Below, one piece after another: positions 60,415 to 64,000 of a DNA stretch of 64,000 nucleotides (position 1 is its first letter; every line of letters begins with the position of its first letter). The translations under genes and the position numbers were made by a program. The stretch spans positions 1 through 64,000 of the forward strand of contig JAIRPN010000016.1 in NCBI GenBank assembly GCA_031256975.1, written 5' to 3'. The notes under the pieces were generated by a model. It had not been told where the DNA came from. It saw only the letters and a list, made by a program, of their open reading frames with translations, and made no database searches. The DNA comes from Verrucomicrobiales bacterium. Lineage in GTDB: Bacteria > Verrucomicrobiota > Verrucomicrobiia > Methylacidiphilales > JAAUTS01.

Positions 60415-60444
60415 ACTTAAAGCTTAACACTTAAAACTTCAGAC
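60415..60444. repeat. Right inverted repeat flanking the four-helix-bundle gene
   Basis: Inverted copy of 60047-60076 with two differences. It abuts the stop codon of ruvA (60445-60447) on one side and the ATG of the four-helix-bundle gene (60412-60414) on the other, with no spare bases. Confidence 0.85.
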
Positions 60445-61035
60445 TCACAATCGTTTCAAGGCTTCTCGCACAATTTCCTCAAGCTCGCCCTTGGTGCCCG
60501 CCCCAGTGATCGCCTTTAGCGCATCCTGTTGCTTATAGCCCAGCGCCACCAACGCCAACAGCGCGTCATTCGCCTTCTGCTGGTCGGGCGGCAACTTTTG
60601 ATTGGTTGCCAAGACCTGCCAACTCTCGCTGATGCCCACCTTGTCCTTCAATTCCACCACAATGCGTTCGGCGGTCTTTTTGCCCACGCCCTTAATCTTG
60701 GAAAGATAGGCCAGATCCTGCGTCGCCACCGCTGTCTTGAATTGTGTCGGCGAGGAACCGCTAATGACCGCCAGCGCGGTCTTGGGGCCGATGCCGGAAA
60801 CATGGTTGGTCAGCAACAGGAACAAATCCTTCTCCTCGCGGGAATAAAAACCATACAGCAGATGCGCGTCCTCACGCACCACCAACACCGTCTTGAGCGC
60901 CACCTCCGCCGGGGGCAGCGGCAACTTCTCAAAGGTCGACACCGGAATCAACACCTCGTAACCCACCCCGTTGATATCCAGAATCGCCCGTGTCGGCATC
61001 GATTCGATTAATTTTCCTCGGAGAAACGCTATCAT
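60445..61035 (-). CDS. ruvA: Holliday junction DNA-binding protein RuvA
   Basis: A 196-residue protein that binds four-way junctions and loads RuvB. Domain I opens MIAFLRGKLIESMPTRAILDINGVGYEV. The two helix-hairpin-helix motifs are in SGIGPKTALAVISG and IKGVGKKTAERIVVELKDKVG, and domain III, which contacts RuvB, ends the protein (ALVALGYKQQDALKAI). Length and order are standard. Its stop codon touches the right inverted repeat of the four-helix-bundle cassette. Confidence 0.96.
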   Translation of the reverse strand: MIAFLRGKLIESMPTRAILDINGVGYEVLIPVSTFEKLPLPPAEVALKTVLVVREDAHLLYGFYSREEKDLFLLLTNHVSGIGPKTALAVISGSSPTQFKTAVATQDLAYLSKIKGVGKKTAERIVVELKDKVGISESWQVLATNQKLPPDQQKANDALLALVALGYKQQDALKAITGAGTKGELEEIVREALKRL

Positions 61036-61088
61036 GACTGCCCCAAGTTTGTCCTCCCCCCGTTATGGTGACAAGCCGATTGTCCGGG

Positions 61089-62177
61089 TTAATTTCCACT
61101 CCCTGATAGTTCCACCACTCCTTTGCCAAACCATTTCTCACCGCCCCGTACCAGCCATGGCCCCACAATCAACACACATAGCAATCTGACCAAATGCACC
61201 GCCAAAATCACCGCTGTGTCCCCATGTAACTCATTAGCTACCGCTGCCACAGAATCCATCCCGCCCGGAGTCGCCGCCAAATAGGCACTGACCGGGTCCA
61301 GATTCATTTTGTAAGCCAAAATCAAGGCCAGGGCAAACGAGCCAGTCAATAATAGCAAGGTCGTCCCGCAAACCGGCAACGCAATCCCCTTGATCATCTC
61401 AAAAGTGGCCCTGTCAAAACGTCCGCCAACCTGCAACCCCATGATCACATAAGCCACGGCAAACACCGGCGCCGGCCAGCGCCCGGGATAAACACCTTCC
61501 ACTCGTATTAAAAAATAAAACAGGGTCGGCACCAAAAATGTGCCCGCCGGAATGCGCGTCCACATACCCGCGCACCAACCGGCAAAGGCCAGCAGGGCCA
61601 GAATCCCCGCATTCTGCCAATTAAAGACCGCCTCAATGGCCAACGGAATACTTTCCTGGGTCGTCGCGGGTCTTTGGAAGAAATGTTGCAAAACCGGCGT
61701 CAATACAATCAAGGACCCCAGTATCAACAACAAGCGGGCAAACTGCATGACCGTGACCAGCCTCGTATCCGCCCGCAAACTTTCACTCATCACCGTCATT
61801 TCCCCGGCTCCCCCCGGCATCGTGCCCAAAAAGGAAGTGGCCGCATCCAGTTTGGTGCAACGGGTCAAAATCCAGCCGTTTAACAAACTGGTCAATAGAA
61901 TGAACACCACGGCGAAAGCAAAAATTACCCAATGTTCAGGCAATTGCTTCAACGTTGACGGCGAAAACCCGGCTCCCAACGCCGTACCAATCATCGCTTG
62001 CGCAACCAAGTAATACGGCCTTGGCAACTTGACCACCTGCCAGCCCTTCACCGCAAACACCGCGGCGGCAACAAATGGCGCGAAAAACCACGCCGCCGGC
62101 AAATGCAGGGCACGAAAGACCAAAGCCAGCGCGACAGACGCGCCAAGCAAGAGAAACAACCGGGGATTCAATCTCAT
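61089..62177 (-). CDS. AbrB-family membrane protein (PF05145 type)
   Basis: A 362-residue protein with about ten membrane helices in two related halves: AQAMIGTALGAGFSPSTLKQL and VAYVIMGLQVGGRFDRATFE share the pattern G-x-G/A-x-F. The TMPGGAGEMTVMSESLRAD and ATPGGMDSVAAVANELHGDT pair is the hallmark of the family once labelled ammonia monooxygenase and unrelated to the AbrB transcription factor. The transport role is unproven. It begins four bases after the isochorismatase-like gene ends, so it may carry a substrate or product of that enzyme. Confidence 0.85.
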   Translation of the reverse strand: MRLNPRLFLLLGASVALALVFRALHLPAAWFFAPFVAAAVFAVKGWQVVKLPRPYYLVAQAMIGTALGAGFSPSTLKQLPEHWVIFAFAVVFILLTSLLNGWILTRCTKLDAATSFLGTMPGGAGEMTVMSESLRADTRLVTVMQFARLLLILGSLIVLTPVLQHFFQRPATTQESIPLAIEAVFNWQNAGILALLAFAGWCAGMWTRIPAGTFLVPTLFYFLIRVEGVYPGRWPAPVFAVAYVIMGLQVGGRFDRATFEMIKGIALPVCGTTLLLLTGSFALALILAYKMNLDPVSAYLAATPGGMDSVAAVANELHGDTAVILAVHLVRLLCVLIVGPWLVRGGEKWFGKGVVELSGSGN

Positions 62178-62181
62178 GAAC

Positions 62182-62757
62182 CTAGGCAGACTCGACCGCA
62201 GCCAGCACCTGTTCTGTTGACCTCACCCGTCCGATACGGGGCAAGATCGTTCGCACCGCGAACGCATGTGCTTCCACGCTCAGCGAGGACATCGCATCCT
62301 CCACAAAAACCTGTTCGTAACCCAATTCAAACGCGGCACGCGCCGTGGATTCCACCCCGATATTGGTCGCGATTCCTCCCAACACGATGGTGTTGATTCC
62401 CCGCCGTCGCAACTGCAAATCCAGCTCCGTCCCATAAAAAGCGCCCCATTGGCGCTTGGTGATCACGATATCTCCCGCTTGCGGACTAACATCCGCCGTA
62501 AACTCAGTCCAATTATCAGGCAACGGCCCCCTGTGCATCGGCTCATCCACTTGCGGATGCAGGACATCCTTTCCGTCAGGAGAAAAAATTACCCGCACCA
62601 AAACCACCGGAGCCCCAGCGGCACGAAAGCGCTCGGCCAACTGTTTGGACTTCCTTACCACCTCCGCTCCGGAATGGGGAGCCACGGGCATGTTGACAAT
62701 GCCCTGCTGCAAATCAATCAGTACCAAGGCGCTGCGTTTTATATCCAATAGATTCAT
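62182..62757 (-). CDS. Isochorismatase-family protein lacking the catalytic Cys
   Basis: A 191-residue cysteine-hydrolase-fold protein. ALVLIDLQQGIVN holds the conserved Asp, ITKRQWGAFYGTELD the catalytic Lys, and the cis-peptide and nucleophile loop reads LGGIATNIGVESTARAAFELGYEQVFVEDA. In active cysteine hydrolases a Cys stands where Gly lies in TNIGVEST. A subgroup with TNxGVESTAR is known in several bacteria, so the change is a subfamily trait rather than a sequencing error. Its reaction is not known. The gene is in a three-gene operon with a MarR regulator (34-base gap upstream) and the AbrB-type membrane protein. Confidence 0.85.
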   Translation of the reverse strand: MNLLDIKRSALVLIDLQQGIVNMPVAPHSGAEVVRKSKQLAERFRAAGAPVVLVRVIFSPDGKDVLHPQVDEPMHRGPLPDNWTEFTADVSPQAGDIVITKRQWGAFYGTELDLQLRRRGINTIVLGGIATNIGVESTARAAFELGYEQVFVEDAMSSLSVEAHAFAVRTILPRIGRVRSTEQVLAAVESA

Positions 62758-62791
62758 ACTCGATATTTCCTGCTTGGTTATATTCCGGCAC

Positions 62792-63214
62792 TCAGCCTTG
62801 AACCATCTGGTCCAAAATATCCATGGCTGAAGCCAAAGTTTTACGGTCCTTTTCCGACAATTTCGTCAATTTCCCAACCAGCCAGAGCTGCCGGGATTCC
62901 CGTTTTTCCTGCAATACCTTGCGACCTGCGGATGAGAGGGAAATCAATACTTGGCGACGGTCCTTCTCATGTGGACGCCGCTTAATCCAATGCTTGCGAT
63001 CCAGCGAATCCAGGGTTTGCCCCATACTTTGCGGCCGCACCTTTTCAGCCGTAGCCAGGGCACTTGGAGTCATTTCTTCTTTTTCATCCAGCCAGGCCAG
63101 CACCGCCTGTTCCGTACGGCTCGGCCCGTACTCATTACCCATCGTATGCGCGCGCCGGGACAACTGCCGGATCACCCCGCGCATCTTAGAAGCCAAGTTA
63201 TCAATTTCACTCAT
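62792..63214 (-). CDS. MarR-family transcriptional regulator
   Basis: A 140-residue winged-helix protein read from the ATG at 63212-63214; the open frame reaches 63250 but would include the promoter. The DNA-binding region is MTPSALATAEKVRPQSMGQTLDSLDRKHWIKRR (split here: helix 2 near 47-56, recognition helix in RPQSMGQTLDSL, wing in HEKDRRQVLISLSSAGR). DRRQ is the MarR wing signature. It is the first gene of an operon with the isochorismatase-like and AbrB-type genes and probably represses it by binding the 27-bp dyad that covers its own promoter. Confidence 0.9.
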   Translation of the reverse strand: MSEIDNLASKMRGVIRQLSRRAHTMGNEYGPSRTEQAVLAWLDEKEEMTPSALATAEKVRPQSMGQTLDSLDRKHWIKRRPHEKDRRQVLISLSSAGRKVLQEKRESRQLWLVGKLTKLSEKDRKTLASAMDILDQMVQG

Positions 63215-63219
63215 TTTCT

Positions 63220-63250
63220 CAGTATTACTGATTATCAGGTATACTGTCAA
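63220..63250 (-). promoter_or_regulatory. marR promoter with overlapping 27-bp operator
   Basis: On the minus strand, TTGACA (plus 63245-63250), 17 bases, TAATAC (plus 63222-63227). The dyad CAGTAT-N2-CTGAT-N-ATCAG-N2-ATACTG spans 63220-63246 with perfect arms and covers the -10, the spacer and part of the -35. The expected transcription start falls at or next to the ATG at 63214, suggesting a leaderless message. Confidence 0.8.
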
Positions 63251-63297
63251 TATGAATCCATAACTCCCGCTTGCCTGACTTGTCGTTTTAACCGGAA

Positions 63298-63768
63298 CTA
63301 TCGGTGTATGTGGCGCGCATGGGTCAATGCGATCGCCAGCGCATCCCCTTCGTCCGACTGGGGCGTCTGCTTTAAACCAAGCAAGACGCGCATCATGAAT
63401 CCCACCTGCTGCTTCTGCGCCGCACCGGAACCGGTTGCCGCCATCTTCACCGACTTGGCCGGGTACTCGCTGATGGGAATCCCCGCCTCGGCCACCGCGA
63501 TTAGCGCCGCACCACGCGCCGTGCCCATGATGATCGCCGTACGCACACTCTGGACGAAAATGATTTTCTCAATCGCCGCCTGGTCGGGCCTGTAACGTTG
63601 CAACACATCGCGCAGATTCTCCACGATGTTCAACAGGCACAATTCGGATGACCGCTTCACGGGATTCGGGATTGTCCCATATGTCACCGCCGACATCCTG
63701 TTCCCCTCCACGTCAATCACCCCGTAGCCGGTGCTGCGGATGGAAGGGTCAATGCCGATGATTCTCAT
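63298..63768 (-). CDS. ruvC: Holliday junction resolvase RuvC
   Basis: A 156-residue endonuclease that cuts four-way junctions bound by RuvAB. The first catalytic Asp is D7 in RIIGIDPSIRSTGYG, the second acidic residue is Glu in AAIEKIIF, and the C-terminal pair is in QSDEGDALAIALTHA. MGTARGAALIAVAEAG and PISEYPAKSVKMAATGSGAAQKQQV are conserved. It is separated from ruvA by the marR-isochorismatase-abrB group, an unusual split of the ruvCAB set, but all three genes point the same way. Confidence 0.95.
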   Translation of the reverse strand: MRIIGIDPSIRSTGYGVIDVEGNRMSAVTYGTIPNPVKRSSELCLLNIVENLRDVLQRYRPDQAAIEKIIFVQSVRTAIIMGTARGAALIAVAEAGIPISEYPAKSVKMAATGSGAAQKQQVGFMMRVLLGLKQTPQSDEGDALAIALTHARHIHR

Positions 63769-63863
63769 AAAACCACTGATTAAACCATGGAACAGGATAA
63801 AGTCAGGCGGAAACTCGATTCCCTGTTGGTTAGGGCCGGCATTGATGTTAACATTTCATCCCC

Positions 63864-64000
63864 ATGAAGCGCCTGTTGAAAATTGTCACGCTAATCGTTG
63901 CCGTGCAGATTGTGCTTGGGCTGATTGCCGTTATCTTATCCCCACAACTTCGCAACACCATGATTCGTGAAACCCGCTTCCTGATCAAAATGTATCGCGA
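63864..64000 (+). CDS. Start of an unidentified membrane protein (partial)
   Basis: The first 45 codons from ATG 63864 read MKRLLKIVTLIVAVQIVLGL, then further hydrophobic residues and a charged segment with RETRFLIKMYR. A single N-terminal membrane helix is clear. The frame runs off the window and the family cannot be judged. A CGCTAAT core word lies at codons 9-10. Confidence 0.5.
   Translation, partial: MKRLLKIVTLIVAVQIVLGLIAVILSPQLRNTMIRETRFLIKMYR

Overview
The window looks like chromosomal DNA of a Verrucomicrobiota bacterium. The main evidence is a complete four-gene set of pseudopilin-like proteins (about 8.7-15.0 kb) matching the Verru_Chthon cassette A-D families. Supporting evidence is an exosortase with a PEP-CTERM protein, many glycoside hydrolases and two GH57 enzymes. 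I cannot place it below phylum. Calls rest on motifs read by eye; no database search was run.

Region by region. 0-8.6 kb: a carbohydrate locus with the end of a GH130-type phosphorylase, a serine hydrolase, a TonB-like/PA14-like protein, three alpha-galactosidase-type enzymes (GH27 and two GH36-like) and an AraC regulator; galactomannan-type material is a reasonable substrate guess. 8.7-17.6 kb: the Verru_Chthon cassette in order B-C-A-D, then GH28 and GH16 enzymes, all on the minus strand, followed by tRNA-Ala(CGC). 18.6-25.1 kb: a LacI regulator, a surface-polysaccharide group (WecG-type glycosyltransferase, NDP-sugar epimerase, GDP-fucose synthase, GDP-mannose dehydratase) and an exosortase. 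25.2-30.1 kb: a UvrD/PcrA helicase, a TerC protein, an aminotransferase with an Lrp-type regulator, and a small lipoprotein. 30.2-36.9 kb: a glycogen/maltodextrin operon (glgA, galT, two GH57). 37-45.5 kb: RNase R, an inositol-phosphatase-family enzyme, two histidine phosphatases, an LpxH-like phosphoesterase, an FHA protein, a MATE transporter and an orphan secreted protein. 45.5-51.4 kb: a complete minus-strand rRNA operon (16S, tRNA-Ala, tRNA-Ile, 23S, 5S) with tandem promoters and a terminator. 51.5-58.9 kb: a coiled-coil protein, an aldo/keto reductase, a 41-bp tandem repeat, a hypothetical protein, a PEP-CTERM autotransporter-like protein, pgi and an aquaporin. 59-63.8 kb: ruvB, ruvA and ruvC, interrupted by a four-helix-bundle gene inside inverted repeats and by a marR-isochorismatase-abrB group.

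The most striking signal is not a gene. A short DNA word, CGCTAAYGRCG on either strand, occurs exactly at least 15 times, against about 0.1 expected by chance. Its core CGCTAA occurs roughly 80 times. It lies in all reading frames, in stop codons, in intergenic DNA and once as an inverted pair able to form a hairpin. This resembles the way DNA-uptake sequences are distributed, but the word is not one I know. Other notable points are the four-helix-bundle cassette between ruvA and ruvB, a 20-bp word shared upstream of an alpha-galactosidase and the Verru_Chthon cassette, a MarR operator lying over its own promoter, and a reversed tRNA order in the rRNA spacer.
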